This document shows, piece after piece, positions 15,346 to 23,941 of a DNA stretch of 64,000 nucleotides; position 1 is the first letter of the stretch, and every line of letters starts with the position of its first letter. Where the stretch lies: assembly GCA_018712945.1 (NCBI GenBank), contig DVFZ01000033.1, positions 43,795 to 107,794 on the forward strand, written 5' to 3'. The stretch comes from Candidatus Pullichristensenella stercorigallinarum. GTDB lineage: Bacteria > Bacillota > Clostridia > Christensenellales > Aristaeellaceae. Made by a program: the position numbers and the translations under genes. The notes beneath the pieces are model-generated. The model searched no databases. It saw nothing but the letters and a program-made list of their open reading frames with translations, and was not told the origin of the DNA.

Positions 15346-17823
15346 TTACAAAAACCGCCCGGTGCGGCTCTCCGGCGAGCGCCGTATGTCCTCCGGCGTG
15401 CCGGCGGCGACGATGCGCCCTCCGGCCTCGCCGCCGCCGGGCCCCATGTCGATGATATAGTCGGCGCTGCGGATGACGTCCAGGTCGTGCTCAATGACCA
15501 CCACCGTTGCGCCGTGGTCAATCAGCGTCTGGAACACGCGCAAAAGCGTGCGCACATCCAACGGATGCAAGCCGATGGTCGGCTCGTCGAACACAAACAC
15601 CGAATCCGTCTGCGCCCGGCCCATCTCGCTGGCGAGCTTCAACCGCTGCGCCTCGCCGCCGGAAAGGCTGGGCGTTTCTTCGCCCAACGTCAGATAACCA
15701 AGCCCGAGGTCGTCCAGCACATGCAACCGCTGGCTAACGAGGTTCAAATCCCGACAAGCCTCCAGCGCGGCGTGCACATCCATGGCCATCAATTCGGGCA
15801 GCGTATAGTTGCGCCCGGCTTTGTTTTGCCAGCGCACACGCTGCGCGTCCCTGGCATAGCGCGCGCCGCGGCATTCGGGGCAGGGGATATCCACGTCAGG
15901 CAAAAACTGCACGTCCAGGCTGATGACGCCGGTGCCGTCGCACACGGGACAGCGCAAACGGCCTGTGTTGTATGAAAAATCTCCTGCCTTGTAGCCCAGC
16001 GCCTTGGCCTCGGCGGTGCGGGCGAAGATTTTGCGCAGTTCGTCATGCACGTTGGCATAGGTGGCGACGGTGGAGCGCACGTTGATGCCGATGGGGGTGG
16101 CGTCGATCAGCTTGACCTGACGGATGCCCGCCGCCTCCACGGCGCGCACATGCCCGGGCAGCGTCCGCCCCTGAATGGCCGCTTCCAGCCCGGGAATCAG
16201 GCTTTCCAGAATCAGCGTGGTCTTGCCGGAGCCGGATACGCCGGTGACGGCGGTGAGACGTCTCTTGGGCAATTCAACTTCCAGAGGCTTGACCGTATGG
16301 ATTGGCCCCGTGGACAGGCGCAGACGCCCTTCGGCGAACAGTTCCCCGGCGGGAAGCTGGGCGCGCAGGCTGCCCTTCTCCGCGCCGGTCAGGAATGGGC
16401 CGATTTTCGATTGCGGGTTTTCGGCCAACGCGCCGACGGTCCCCTGCGCGATGACATGTCCGCCGTCCGCGCCCGCGCCCGGGCCCATTTCGATAATCCA
16501 GTCGGCCTCGGAGAGAATCTGCGCGTCGTGGTCGACCAGCACCACGGAATTGCCGTCGGCCACCAAATCGCGCATCACGCCGGTCAGGCCGACGATGTTG
16601 GCGGGGTGCAGGCCGATGGAAGGCTCGTCCAGCACATAAAGCACGCCGGTGGTGCGGTTGCGCACGGCGCGGGCAAGCTGCATGCGCTGCCGTTCGCCGG
16701 TGGAGAGCGTGGCGGCGGCGCGGTCGAGCGTCAAATAACCCAGCCCCAAATCCATCAGCCGCTTGGCCACGCCCTGGAAGGATTCGCAGATGCTCAACGC
16801 CATCGGGCGCATTTCCGCGCTCAGCGTCTCCGGCACGCCTTTGACCCATTCCACCAGCGCTTCCAGCGTCATCTTGCAGGCCTCGTCCAGGGAGATGCCG
16901 CGGATTTTTGGCTGACGCGCCGCTTCGCACAGGCGGGTGCCGCCGCAGTCCGGGCAAACATCCTGTTTCAAGAATTTTTCTACGCGCTTCATGCCCTTTT
17001 CATCCTTGACCTTGGCAAGGGCGTTTTCCACGGTGTAGACGGCGTTGAAGTAGGTAAAATCCAGCTCCCCGGCCTGGTTGGAATTCTTGGCCTGGTAGAG
17101 AATGTGCTTTTTCACGGCCGGGCCGTTGTAGACGATGTCTTTTTCCGCGTCGGTCAGGTCGCGGAAGGGCACGTCCGTGCGCACGCCCATGGCCCGGCAC
17201 ACGTCGGTCATCAGCGACCACATCAGCGAGTTCCACGGCGCCACCGCGCCCTCGTCGATGGTCAGGCTTTCGTCCGGCACCAGCGTCGAGCGGTCCACCG
17301 TGCGCACCACGCCCGTGCCGCCGCAAGTGCGGCAGGCGCCTTGGCTGTTAAAAGCCAGTTCTTCGGCGGATGGGGCATAGAAAACCGCGCCGCATTGCGG
17401 GCAGGTCAGCTCCTGCCCGGCGGCGACGGCCAGCGCCGGCGGCAGGTAGTGCCCGTTGGGACAACGATGGCTGGCCAGGCGCGAATACATCAGCCGCAGG
17501 CTGTTGAGCAGTTCCGTGCCGGTGCCAAAGGTGCTGCGGATGCCCGGTACGCCGGGGCGCTGATGCAGCGCCAGCGCCGCCGGTACGTACAAAACTTCGT
17601 CCACCTGCGCTTTGGCGGCCTGCGTCATGCGCCGCCGCGTGTAGGTGGAAAGCGCTTCCAGATAGCGGCGCGAACCTTCAGCATAGAGCACGCCCAGCGC
17701 CAACGAGGATTTGCCCGATCCGGATACTCCGGCAATGCCGACGATTTTGTTGAGCGGTACGTCTACATCTACATTTTTCAGGTTATGTACCCGCGCGCCG
17801 CGGATTTCGATATGGTCGATCAT
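15346..17823 (-). CDS. Class II UvrA-like ABC excinuclease ATPase
   Basis: Protein of 825 aa, shorter than housekeeping UvrA (about 940 aa), as expected for UvrA class II proteins that lack part of the UvrB-binding region. It has two ABC cassettes: Walker A GVSGSGKSS (about residue 33) and GVSGSGKTT (about 529), with signatures LSTGERQRMQLA (about 372) and LSGGEAQRLKLA (about 719). CxxC zinc-finger pairs occur near 139-165 and 292, and in the second half (CPVCDGTG, CPECRGAR). Class II UvrA proteins are often linked to self-protection against DNA-binding antibiotics or to damage tolerance. It follows nadC after 24 bp on the same strand, with no functional link evident. A housekeeping uvrA presumably lies elsewhere. 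Confidence 0.88.
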   Translation of the reverse strand: MIDHIEIRGARVHNLKNVDVDVPLNKIVGIAGVSGSGKSSLALGVLYAEGSRRYLEALSTYTRRRMTQAAKAQVDEVLYVPAALALHQRPGVPGIRSTFGTGTELLNSLRLMYSRLASHRCPNGHYLPPALAVAAGQELTCPQCGAVFYAPSAEELAFNSQGACRTCGGTGVVRTVDRSTLVPDESLTIDEGAVAPWNSLMWSLMTDVCRAMGVRTDVPFRDLTDAEKDIVYNGPAVKKHILYQAKNSNQAGELDFTYFNAVYTVENALAKVKDEKGMKRVEKFLKQDVCPDCGGTRLCEAARQPKIRGISLDEACKMTLEALVEWVKGVPETLSAEMRPMALSICESFQGVAKRLMDLGLGYLTLDRAAATLSTGERQRMQLARAVRNRTTGVLYVLDEPSIGLHPANIVGLTGVMRDLVADGNSVVLVDHDAQILSEADWIIEMGPGAGADGGHVIAQGTVGALAENPQSKIGPFLTGAEKGSLRAQLPAGELFAEGRLRLSTGPIHTVKPLEVELPKRRLTAVTGVSGSGKTTLILESLIPGLEAAIQGRTLPGHVRAVEAAGIRQVKLIDATPIGINVRSTVATYANVHDELRKIFARTAEAKALGYKAGDFSYNTGRLRCPVCDGTGVISLDVQFLPDVDIPCPECRGARYARDAQRVRWQNKAGRNYTLPELMAMDVHAALEACRDLNLVSQRLHVLDDLGLGYLTLGEETPSLSGGEAQRLKLASEMGRAQTDSVFVFDEPTIGLHPLDVRTLLRVFQTLIDHGATVVVIEHDLDVIRSADYIIDMGPGGGEAGGRIVAAGTPEDIRRSPESRTGRFL

Positions 17824-17847
17824 ATGTGTTCCCTTTCGGCCAATGGC

Positions 17848-18705
17848 TTATTCCAGAACGAATTTCAGACTGATATCCAGCGCCCGGACGCTGTGGGTCA
17901 GCGCCCCGATGCTGATGAAGTCCACGCCCGTTTCCGCTACGGCGCGAAGCTGTTCCGGCGTCTTATCGCCCATATTGCCGGAAGCCTCGGTGAGCGCGCG
18001 GCCGTTGACGGTTTCCACGGCCCGGCGCATGTCCTCAATCGTCATATTGTCCAGCATAATGATGTCCGCCCCGGCCGAGAGCGCTTCGTCAAGCTGGGCA
18101 AAGTTTTCCACTTCCACTTCGATTTTCAAGACGTGCGGCGCGTTTTCGCGTGCCGCGCGTACCGCGTTGGCAATGCCGCCCGCCGCCACGATGTGGTTGT
18201 CCTTGATGAGTATGCCGTCTGCCAGGTTAAAGCGGTGGTTGCCGCCGCCGCCCGCGCGCACGGCGTATTTATCCAGGATGCGCAGGCCGGGCGTGGCTTT
18301 GCGGGTATCGACAATTTTCGCTTTCGTGCCCACGACGGCGGCGACGGCACGCGCCGTCTGCGTAGCCACGCCGGACATGTGCTGCAAAAGGTTCAGGCCC
18401 ACCCGCTCGCCGGTGAGCACGTTCCGGGCGTTTCCGCGAACAATGGCGACAATATCGCCCTTCTGAACGGCGCCGCCATCCTGTATACGGGCTTCCAGAA
18501 CGATGGAAGGATCGAGCAGCGCGAATACGCGCCGCACGACGTCCAAGCCGCAAATCACGCCGCTTTCCTTGGCAATGTATTTTCCTGTAACCGTCCGGTC
18601 CGGGCTGATGGTGGAAAGCGTGGTGATATCGCCCGTGCCGACGTCCTCGCGCAAGGCGTTTTCAAGAATACCGTCCAGGGCAAAGGGAGATAGAGAACAG
18701 AACAT
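17848..18705 (-). CDS. nadC: Nicotinate-nucleotide pyrophosphorylase (carboxylating)
   Basis: Protein of 285 aa. It converts quinolinate and PRPP to nicotinate mononucleotide, CO2 and PPi, the step where de novo NAD synthesis joins the salvage route. Visible family motifs are EDVGTGDIT (about residues 17-25), ERVGLNLLQHMSG (about 100), DTRKATPGLR (about 133), RAGGGGNHR (about 149) and IMLDNM (about 217). I chose ATG 18705 (GAGG 8 nt upstream) over the ATG two codons earlier. nadA and nadB are not adjacent, which is unusual because the three often form one operon. Confidence 0.95.
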   Translation of the reverse strand: MFCSLSPFALDGILENALREDVGTGDITTLSTISPDRTVTGKYIAKESGVICGLDVVRRVFALLDPSIVLEARIQDGGAVQKGDIVAIVRGNARNVLTGERVGLNLLQHMSGVATQTARAVAAVVGTKAKIVDTRKATPGLRILDKYAVRAGGGGNHRFNLADGILIKDNHIVAAGGIANAVRAARENAPHVLKIEVEVENFAQLDEALSAGADIIMLDNMTIEDMRRAVETVNGRALTEASGNMGDKTPEQLRAVAETGVDFISIGALTHSVRALDISLKFVLE

Positions 18706-18733
18706 GAGCATTTCCTCTTTTCATTATTTGACT

Positions 18734-18841
18734 TGACGCTATCATTATATCACCCTGGAAACGGGAAGGGAAGCCGTTTTTCCGTCAAAATGCGGCGGTG
18801 CGAAAAGCTCCTGCGGAAGCGACGCTTCGCCGGAGCTGAAC
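18734..18841. other. Intergenic region between nadC and the rpsT terminator
   Basis: No gene. Minus-strand TATAAT (about 18744-18749) with a poor -35 (TTCCCT, 17 bp away) probably serves nadC. A second hairpin (AGCTCC...GGAGCT with GAAGC/GCTTC, about 18808-18839) lies beside the rpsT terminator. Confidence 0.4.
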
Positions 18842-18843
18842 AT

Positions 18844-18883
18844 GAAAACAGCCCAGGCCCCGCAAGGAACCTGAGCTGTTTTC
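18844..18883 (-). terminator. Intrinsic terminator of rpsT
   Basis: Minus strand GAAAACAGCTCAGG ... CCTGGGCTGTTTTC, a 14-bp stem about 40 bp after the rpsT stop. Confidence 0.75.
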
Positions 18884-18920
18884 ACAATCAAACCGAATGC
18901 CGGTTCTTCTTTCCGCAAAT

Positions 18921-19175
18921 TTACGCCTTCGCGGCGGCTTTGGCCAGACGGGCCTTTTTCCGATTGGCAGCGTTCTTATGGATAACGCCCTTCGTGACAG
19001 CCTTGTCAATCGCGCCCTGCGTCGCGCTGAGCAGCTTGCCATCGACCTCGCCAGCGGCAAGGGCGGTTTCGAACTTTTTGACCTGGGTTTTCATCGCAGA
19101 CTTGATCATGCGATTGCGCAGATTCTTTTTCTCGTTCACCTTTACGCGCTTGATAGCGGACTTAATATTCGGCAA
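18921..19175 (-). CDS. rpsT: 30S ribosomal protein S20
   Basis: Protein of 84 aa, basic and helical. It starts [17 protein letters not shown] (TTG initiator read as Met), then [10 protein letters not shown] and a [17 protein letters not shown]-terminal helix, all diagnostic of S20, which binds 16S rRNA early in 30S assembly. The TTG start at 19175 is preceded by GGGGGAGGTG 6-8 nt upstream; the longer ORF in the track includes the leader. It is divergent from gpr, an arrangement also seen in Bacillus. TTG initiation may limit its level, as in enteric bacteria. Confidence 0.96.
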   Translation of the reverse strand: MPNIKSAIKRVKVNEKKNLRNRMIKSAMKTQVKKFETALAAGEVDGKLLSATQGAIDKAVTKGVIHKNAANRKKARLAKAAAKA

Positions 19176-19210
19176 AGTGTTCACCTCCCCCGAGAAAATC
19201 AGCATCATCT

Positions 19211-19239
19211 ATTTTAGCACGTGCGCGGCCAAAAAGCAA
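19211..19239 (-). promoter_or_regulatory. rpsT promoter
   Basis: Minus strand TTGCTT (19234-19239), 17-bp spacer, TAAAAT (19211-19216), about 35 bp before the TTG start. Confidence 0.7.
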
Positions 19240-19246
19240 GGGGGAT

Positions 19247-19278
19247 CGTACATTTTGATGAAAAACTTGGGTAAACTA
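19247..19278 (+). promoter_or_regulatory. Candidate forespore (sigma-F-like) promoter of gpr
   Basis: GGGTAAACTA (19269-19278) fits the sigma-F -10 pattern GGnnAnAnTn exactly. CGTACA (19247-19252) matches four of six positions of WGYATA at a 16-bp spacing. gpr is a forespore gene in Bacillus, so this is plausible but unproven. Confidence 0.4.
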
Positions 19279-19312
19279 ATGACAAAATCTGCAGCAAACG
19301 AGGTGTTTTTGA

Positions 19313-20227
19313 ATGCGTCAGATCCGCACCGACCTGGCGATGGAGTCCTTTCAGTCCTCAGGTGGCGAGGGCATGCCAGGCGTCCGCGTGAGCCATTGGG
19401 AGACGATGGGGGTCAATATGACAGAAGTCGTCGTCGAGCAGGAGAGCGCGGCGCGCGCGTTGGGCAAGGCCGTGGGTACCTACATGACGCTGGAGTGCCA
19501 GGCGGTGCGCCAGCGCGATCTGGACGCGCGATTGGCGATGGCAAACCTGCTCGGGGAGGAGATTGCGCGTATGTTTCACCGCGAGGGAGACGCCCCCGTG
19601 CTGGTAGTGGGGTTGGGCAATCGCCGCATCACGCCGGACTCGCTCGGCCCGCAGACCATCGACCGCACGCTGGTCACCCGCCATATGTTTCAGGAACTTC
19701 CCGAGTATGCCGACCCGCGCATGCGCAGCGTCTGCGCCCTCGCGCCGGGTGTGCTGGGCATCACCGGCATCGAGACCATGGAGATGGTAGAGGCGCTTTG
19801 CGCTTCGCTGCATCCACAGGCCATCATCTGCGTAGATAGCCTTTCCGCCCGTTCCGCCAGCCGTATCGGCGCGGCTGTGCAGCTCACCGACGCCGGCATT
19901 CAGCCCGGCTCCGGCGTGGGCAACCACCGCAAGAGCCTGACGCGGGAAACATTGGGCGTGCCGGTGATCGCCGTGGGCATGCCTACGGTAATTTACGCGG
20001 CTACGCTTGCCCGCGACGCGATGGAGTCCCTTTCCGCGAATGTCTCCGGTGAGGCGCTAGACAGCGTCGAGCAAGAGATGCTCAAGGGCGATGCCGGGGA
20101 AATGATCGTCACCCCGCGCGAAATCGACGATTTGATCTGCGACGCGGCCGGCATTATCGCATCCGCCATCAACCGCGCCCTGCAGCCAGACTTGAGCGAG
20201 GAAGAGATCATGGCGCTGATGGACTAA
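19313..20227 (+). CDS. gpr: Germination protease GPR (spore endopeptidase)
   Basis: Protein of 304 aa. GPR cleaves small acid-soluble spore proteins during germination. It is made as a zymogen that cuts off its own propeptide at a SASP-like site; IRTDLAMES at residues 4-12 resembles such a site. Diagnostic segments are VVGLGNRRITPDSLGP (about 98-113), PGVLGITGIET (about 144), CVDSLSARS (about 174) and GSGVGNHRKS (about 202). The unusual aspartic-protease-like Asp residues lie in these blocks. ATG with GAGGTG 7 nt upstream. It shows the organism forms endospores. Divergent from rpsT. Confidence 0.95.
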   Translation: MRQIRTDLAMESFQSSGGEGMPGVRVSHWETMGVNMTEVVVEQESAARALGKAVGTYMTLECQAVRQRDLDARLAMANLLGEEIARMFHREGDAPVLVVGLGNRRITPDSLGPQTIDRTLVTRHMFQELPEYADPRMRSVCALAPGVLGITGIETMEMVEALCASLHPQAIICVDSLSARSASRIGAAVQLTDAGIQPGSGVGNHRKSLTRETLGVPVIAVGMPTVIYAATLARDAMESLSANVSGEALDSVEQEMLKGDAGEMIVTPREIDDLICDAAGIIASAINRALQPDLSEEEIMALMD

Positions 20228-20230
20228 AAC

Positions 20231-20265
20231 CCGGCGGCGGCTTTCCATGCGAGGCCGCCGCTTTT
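20231..20265 (+). terminator. Intrinsic terminator of gpr
   Basis: GCGGCGGC stem, CTTTCCATGCGAG loop region, GCCGCCGCTTTT, right after the gpr stop. Confidence 0.75.
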
Positions 20266-20287
20266 GCGTGGAAACCGGAAACTATCC

Positions 20288-20317
20288 TTGTCAAACGCCG
20301 CCGCCCTGTGTTAGAAT
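20288..20317 (+). promoter_or_regulatory. Promoter of the reductase-importer operon
   Basis: TTGTCA (20288-20293), 18-bp spacer, TAGAAT (20312-20317), about 48 bp before the ATG at 20366. No metal-box palindrome was recognised nearby. Confidence 0.65.
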
Positions 20318-20365
20318 AGAATTATCTGCGGCCCCTTGACCGCGTTACAAAGGAGCATGATATAT

Positions 20366-21304
20366 ATGGCGATACCCAGTCAGCAGGAAATCACCCGCGT
20401 CAAGGCTCTCGGCTTTTTGCACAACCGGGGGACGGATACCTTTTCCGCACGCGCCGTCAGCAAAAATGGCACCATGACCGCCCAGCAGCTCAAAAGCCTC
20501 GCCGAATGCGCCGAAAAGTATGGCAACGGCCGCGTGGCCATCACTTCGCGTTTACAGGTGGAAATGCCTGGCATCCATCTGGAGGACGTGGAAAACGTGC
20601 GCCAGTTTGCGCTCGACGCCGGCCTCGTCATCGGCGGCACCGGCGCGAAAATCCGTCCTTTGACCGCCTGCAAGGGCACTACCTGCGTCTATGGAAACGC
20701 CGATACGCAGGGCATCTGCGCCCAGCTTTACGACCGCTTTTTTGTCGGCTGGGGCAACGTGGCCCTGCCGCATAAGTTCAAGATCGCCGTGGGCGGCTGC
20801 CCCAACAGCTGCATGAAGCCCTCGCTGAACGATTTCGGCATCGAGGCCCATCGCTTGCCGGTATACGACCTGGAAAAATGCCGGGGTTGCAAAAAGTGCT
20901 TTATTGCCCAGAAATGCCCCATGCGCGCCATCGAAGTTGTGGAAGGCAAGATGCGCGTGGAAGAAAACCTGTGCACAAAGTGCGGCGTCTGCATCGAAAA
21001 GTGCCCCTTTGGCGTGACGCCGCCGGTGACAAAGCCCGCATTCGCCATCTTTGTGGGCGGCACATGGGGAAAGCACACACGCATGGGTACGCGCTTAAAC
21101 CGCTTCTATGAGCGCGAGGAGCTGGAAACCGTGCTGGAAAAGACGCTTTTGTGGTTCAAGGAAAACGCCTATGTCAAGGAGCGCCTCGGCGCGGCCATTG
21201 ACCGCGTCGGCGTGGACGCCTTTGAACAGGCCATTGCTTCGGACGACCTGCTGACCCGCAAGGAAGCCATACTCGCCGCGCCGGTTCGGGAGCGCGCCGT
21301 ATGA
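20366..21304 (+). CDS. Siroheme/[4Fe-4S] sulfite or nitrite reductase-like protein with ferredoxin domain
   Basis: Protein of 312 aa. The N-terminal ferredoxin-like half domain is followed by a siroheme-[4Fe-4S] site with the ligand pattern ACKGTTCVYG (about residues 105-114) and GGCPNSCMKP (about 143-152), i.e. Cx5C and Cx3C. After this come two bacterial [4Fe-4S] ferredoxin motifs, CRGCKKCFIAQKCP (about 172) and CTKCGVCIEKCP (about 203). This resembles the AsrC-type anaerobic sulfite reductase catalytic subunit, but asrA and asrB are absent. Instead the gene overlaps the start of a substrate-binding protein gene by 4 nt. I chose ATG 20366 because AAGGAG is 10 nt upstream. Natural substrate uncertain. 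Confidence 0.8.
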   Translation: MAIPSQQEITRVKALGFLHNRGTDTFSARAVSKNGTMTAQQLKSLAECAEKYGNGRVAITSRLQVEMPGIHLEDVENVRQFALDAGLVIGGTGAKIRPLTACKGTTCVYGNADTQGICAQLYDRFFVGWGNVALPHKFKIAVGGCPNSCMKPSLNDFGIEAHRLPVYDLEKCRGCKKCFIAQKCPMRAIEVVEGKMRVEENLCTKCGVCIEKCPFGVTPPVTKPAFAIFVGGTWGKHTRMGTRLNRFYEREELETVLEKTLLWFKENAYVKERLGAAIDRVGVDAFEQAIASDDLLTRKEAILAAPVRERAV

Positions 21305-22203
21305 TCCGGAGGATTTGTGCCTCTATTTTGTGCGCGCTGCTGCTTGTTCCGGCGCTGGCGGGGGCGGAGAGCGCGCCGTTGGTGGACGACCGCGGCGTTG
21401 CCATCGCCAATCAGACGCCGCAGCGCGTGGTCAGCCTCTACGGCTCCTACGCCGAAGCCTGGACGCAGGCTGGCGGCGCGCTCGTGGGGGCCACGGAGGA
21501 CGCAGTCAGCGAACGCGGCATGGATTTGGGAAAGGCGCAGATCATCGGCACCACCAAGGAGCCGAATCTGGAGCTGGTGCTGGCGCTCGATCCCGACCTG
21601 GTGATTCTCTCCCTCGATATCGCCGCGCAGGTGGGCGCGGCGGAGGTGCTGGAGGCGGCGGGCGTGCCCTGCGCCGCCTTTCGCGTGGACGCCTGGCAGG
21701 ACTACGCGCGCATGATGGACGTGTTTACCACCCTCACCGGACGGCGCGACCTCTACGATGGCCTGATCCCGCCCATGCAAAGCGCCATTGAAGAGATTAT
21801 TGCAAACGCCCAGGCGCAGGAAGCGCCAAGCGTGCTGTTGTTGCGCGCCTATTCCACCGGCGTGAAGGCCAAGGGCGCGGACAATCTCGCCGGCGTGATG
21901 CTGCGCGACCTGGGCTGCGTAAACATTGCCGACCGCCAGAACTCGCTTCTGGAGGAGCTGACGCTGGAGGCGATTGTCGCCGGGGACCCGGACTTTGTGC
22001 TCATCAGCGTCATGGGCGGCGATGAGGAAGCGGCGCTGGCCGTGGTGGAGGATACGCTGGGTCAGAATCCCGCCTGGCAGGGCCTGCGCGCCGTTCAGGC
22101 GGGGCATGTGTACGTGCTGGACCGGGAACTGTTCCACTATAAGCCCAACGCGCGCTGGGCGGAAAGCTATGCCTGTCTTTATGAATTGCTCTTTGCGGCG
22201 TAA
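21301..22203 (+). CDS. ABC importer substrate-binding protein, BtuF/FecB-like
   Basis: Protein of 300 aa of the periplasmic-binding type II (helical backbone, TroA-like) fold that binds cobalamin, heme or ferric siderophores. An N-terminal signal peptide (MIRRICASILCALLLVPALAGAES) is followed by TPQRVVSLYGSYAEAW and the PNLELVLALDPDLVI block typical of BtuF/FhuD proteins. I see no lipobox cysteine at the cleavage region; PALAGA looks like a signal peptidase I site, unusual for a Gram-positive binding protein. The ATG overlaps the reductase TGA (ATGA). The permease start lies inside its 3' end, so all four genes are translationally linked. Confidence 0.85.
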   Translation: MIRRICASILCALLLVPALAGAESAPLVDDRGVAIANQTPQRVVSLYGSYAEAWTQAGGALVGATEDAVSERGMDLGKAQIIGTTKEPNLELVLALDPDLVILSLDIAAQVGAAEVLEAAGVPCAAFRVDAWQDYARMMDVFTTLTGRRDLYDGLIPPMQSAIEEIIANAQAQEAPSVLLLRAYSTGVKAKGADNLAGVMLRDLGCVNIADRQNSLLEELTLEAIVAGDPDFVLISVMGGDEEAALAVVEDTLGQNPAWQGLRAVQAGHVYVLDRELFHYKPNARWAESYACLYELLFAA

Positions 22204-23182
22204 GGTACGCCTGTGCGCCGCCGCGCTGACGCTTTTGCTTGCCGGCGCGGCGGCTTGTTCGCTGTGCCTGGGCGCGAGCGGTGTGCCGGTTTGGGAAGCC
22301 GTGCGCGACGCCTGCTCGGGCGTGGATTCGCCCGCCGCGCGCATCCTTTTGCATATCCGCCTGCCGCGCGCGCTGGCGGCGATGCTCTCCGGCGCGGCGC
22401 TGTCCGCCGCCGGGGTCATTTTGCAGGGTGTGCTGCTCAATCCGCTGGCCAGCGCCAACATCATCGGCGTAAACGCGGGCGCAGGCCTGACCACGCTGTT
22501 GTTTGCCTGCCTGTTCCCCACGGCGGCGGGCCTTTTGCCGGCGGCGGCGTTTGCGGGGGCCATGGCGGCGGCGCTTTTGATTTTGCTCTTGGCCGGGCGC
22601 ATGGGCGCTTCGCGCCTGACGGTGGTGCTGGCGGGCGTGGCGGTCAACGCCATCCTCTCGGCGGGGACAGACCTCATCACTACATTGGAGCCGGAAGCCA
22701 CGCTGGGCATGAGTGCGTTTATGATCGGCGGCTTTTCCGGCGTTTCCGCCGCGCGCGTCTATACGGCGGCGGCCTACATACTGCCCGCGCTGGCGCTGGC
22801 GCTGCTGACGGCGGGGCGGCTGGACGTGCTGGGGCTGGGCGACGAGGTGGCGCAGTCCGTGGGCCTGCGGGTGCGCCGCGCGCGGGTGGGGCAGCTGATG
22901 CTGGCCTCAGTGCTCGCGGGCGCGGCCATCAGCTTTTCCGGCTTGCTCGGGTTTGTGGGATTGATCGTGCCGCACGCCCTGCGGCCGCTGACGGGCGGGG
23001 AAAACCGCGCCCTTTTGCCCCTGTCCATGCTGGGCGGGGCGCTGTTTGTGCTCGTGTGCGACACGGTGGCGCGCACGGCGTTCGCCCCCTACGAGGTGCC
23101 GGTGGGCATACTGCTGGCGCTGGTCGGCGGGCCATTTTTCCTTTGGCTGCTGCTGCACCAACGCAAGGGAGGCCGCGCATGA
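22181..23182 (+). CDS. FecCD/BtuC-family ABC importer permease
   Basis: Protein of 333 aa with about nine or ten membrane helices. Family landmarks are RLPRALAAMLSGAALSAAGVILQG (about 47-70), NPLASANIIGVNAGAGL (about 74), and the C-terminal FVGLIVPHALRPLTGGENR loop (about 260-278) that contacts the ATPase. I chose ATG 22181 as a short, basic N-terminus overlapping the binding-protein stop by 23 bp; its ribosome site is weak, and ATG 22169 is an alternative. The longer ORF in the track reads through the upstream gene out of frame. It imports corrinoid, heme or ferric chelate; the substrate is not fixed. Confidence 0.88.
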   Translation: MNCSLRRKVRLCAAALTLLLAGAAACSLCLGASGVPVWEAVRDACSGVDSPAARILLHIRLPRALAAMLSGAALSAAGVILQGVLLNPLASANIIGVNAGAGLTTLLFACLFPTAAGLLPAAAFAGAMAAALLILLLAGRMGASRLTVVLAGVAVNAILSAGTDLITTLEPEATLGMSAFMIGGFSGVSAARVYTAAAYILPALALALLTAGRLDVLGLGDEVAQSVGLRVRRARVGQLMLASVLAGAAISFSGLLGFVGLIVPHALRPLTGGENRALLPLSMLGGALFVLVCDTVARTAFAPYEVPVGILLALVGGPFFLWLLLHQRKGGRA

Positions 23183-23925
23183 TCTCTTTGCAAAATGTGC
23201 GTTTCGGCTACGATGGGAAGGCGCTGTTTCAGAACCTCAGCTGCGCCTTTCCCGACCGCGCGCTGACATGCGTGATCGGCCCGAACGGTTCGGGCAAATC
23301 CACCTGCCTGAAGCTGTGCGCGCGGCTGCTCAGGCCGCAGAGCGGCGAAATCCTGGTGGACGGCCAGCCTGCTTCCGGTTATGACGCCCGCGCCTTTGCC
23401 CGCGCCCTGGCTTTTTTGCCGCAGAGCCGGCCCCTGCCGTCCATCACCGTTTCCTCGCTGGTGAGCCACGGGCGCTTTGCCTATCTCGGCCTTTCCCACA
23501 AACTGCGGCCAGAGGATGAAGCGGCGGTGGAAGGCGCCCTGCGCGTTACGGGCATGCTGGAACACGCCGGGCGGGAACTGCGCACGCTCTCCGGCGGCCA
23601 ACGTCAGAAGGCGTATCTGGCCATGCTCATCGCCCAGGGCGCGCAAAACCTGCTGCTGGACGAGCCGATGACCTATCTGGACGTGCGCTGCCAACTTGAA
23701 CTGTTGGAATTGCTCGCTACCCTGCGGGACGAGGGGCGGTGCGTCGTAATGATTCTGCACGACCTGGCGCTGGCGCGCGAGGCGGGCGACCGGGCGCTGC
23801 TTTTGCATAACGGCGTGCCTATTTACGACGGCGCGACGGAGGGCCTTTTCTCCTCGGGATGTGTAGAGGAGGCGTTTGGCGTGCATCCGCTGCCGGGTGC
23901 GGGGGTGCGTTTTGAGCGGGTTTGA
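23179..23925 (+). CDS. ABC importer ATP-binding protein, FecE/BtuD-like
   Basis: Protein of 248 aa. Walker A GPNGSGKST (about residues 34-42), Q-loop LPQSRPLPS (about 80), signature LSGGQRQKAYLA (about 139), Walker B NLLLDEPMTYLD (about 158) and switch HDLALA (about 194) are all intact. The ATG overlaps the permease TGA (ATGA) with AAGGGAGG 6 nt upstream; the 570-aa ORF in the track starts far upstream in a wrong frame. Last gene of the four-gene reductase-importer operon. Confidence 0.92.
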   Translation: MISLQNVRFGYDGKALFQNLSCAFPDRALTCVIGPNGSGKSTCLKLCARLLRPQSGEILVDGQPASGYDARAFARALAFLPQSRPLPSITVSSLVSHGRFAYLGLSHKLRPEDEAAVEGALRVTGMLEHAGRELRTLSGGQRQKAYLAMLIAQGAQNLLLDEPMTYLDVRCQLELLELLATLRDEGRCVVMILHDLALAREAGDRALLLHNGVPIYDGATEGLFSSGCVEEAFGVHPLPGAGVRFERV

Positions 23926-23941
23926 TATCTGTATAAACCTG

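Noticed and set aside
16045-18693. 882-aa plus-strand ORF antisense to uvrA2 and nadC
   Set aside because: Mirror ORF caused by high-GC codon bias opposite two certain genes; no domain and no RBS.
22213-23925. 570-aa plus-strand ORF covering permease and ATPase genes
   Set aside because: Only its last 248 codons are real (the ATPase). The upstream part is a wrong-frame reading of the FecCD permease in GC-rich DNA, with Arg/Gly/Ala-rich nonsense.
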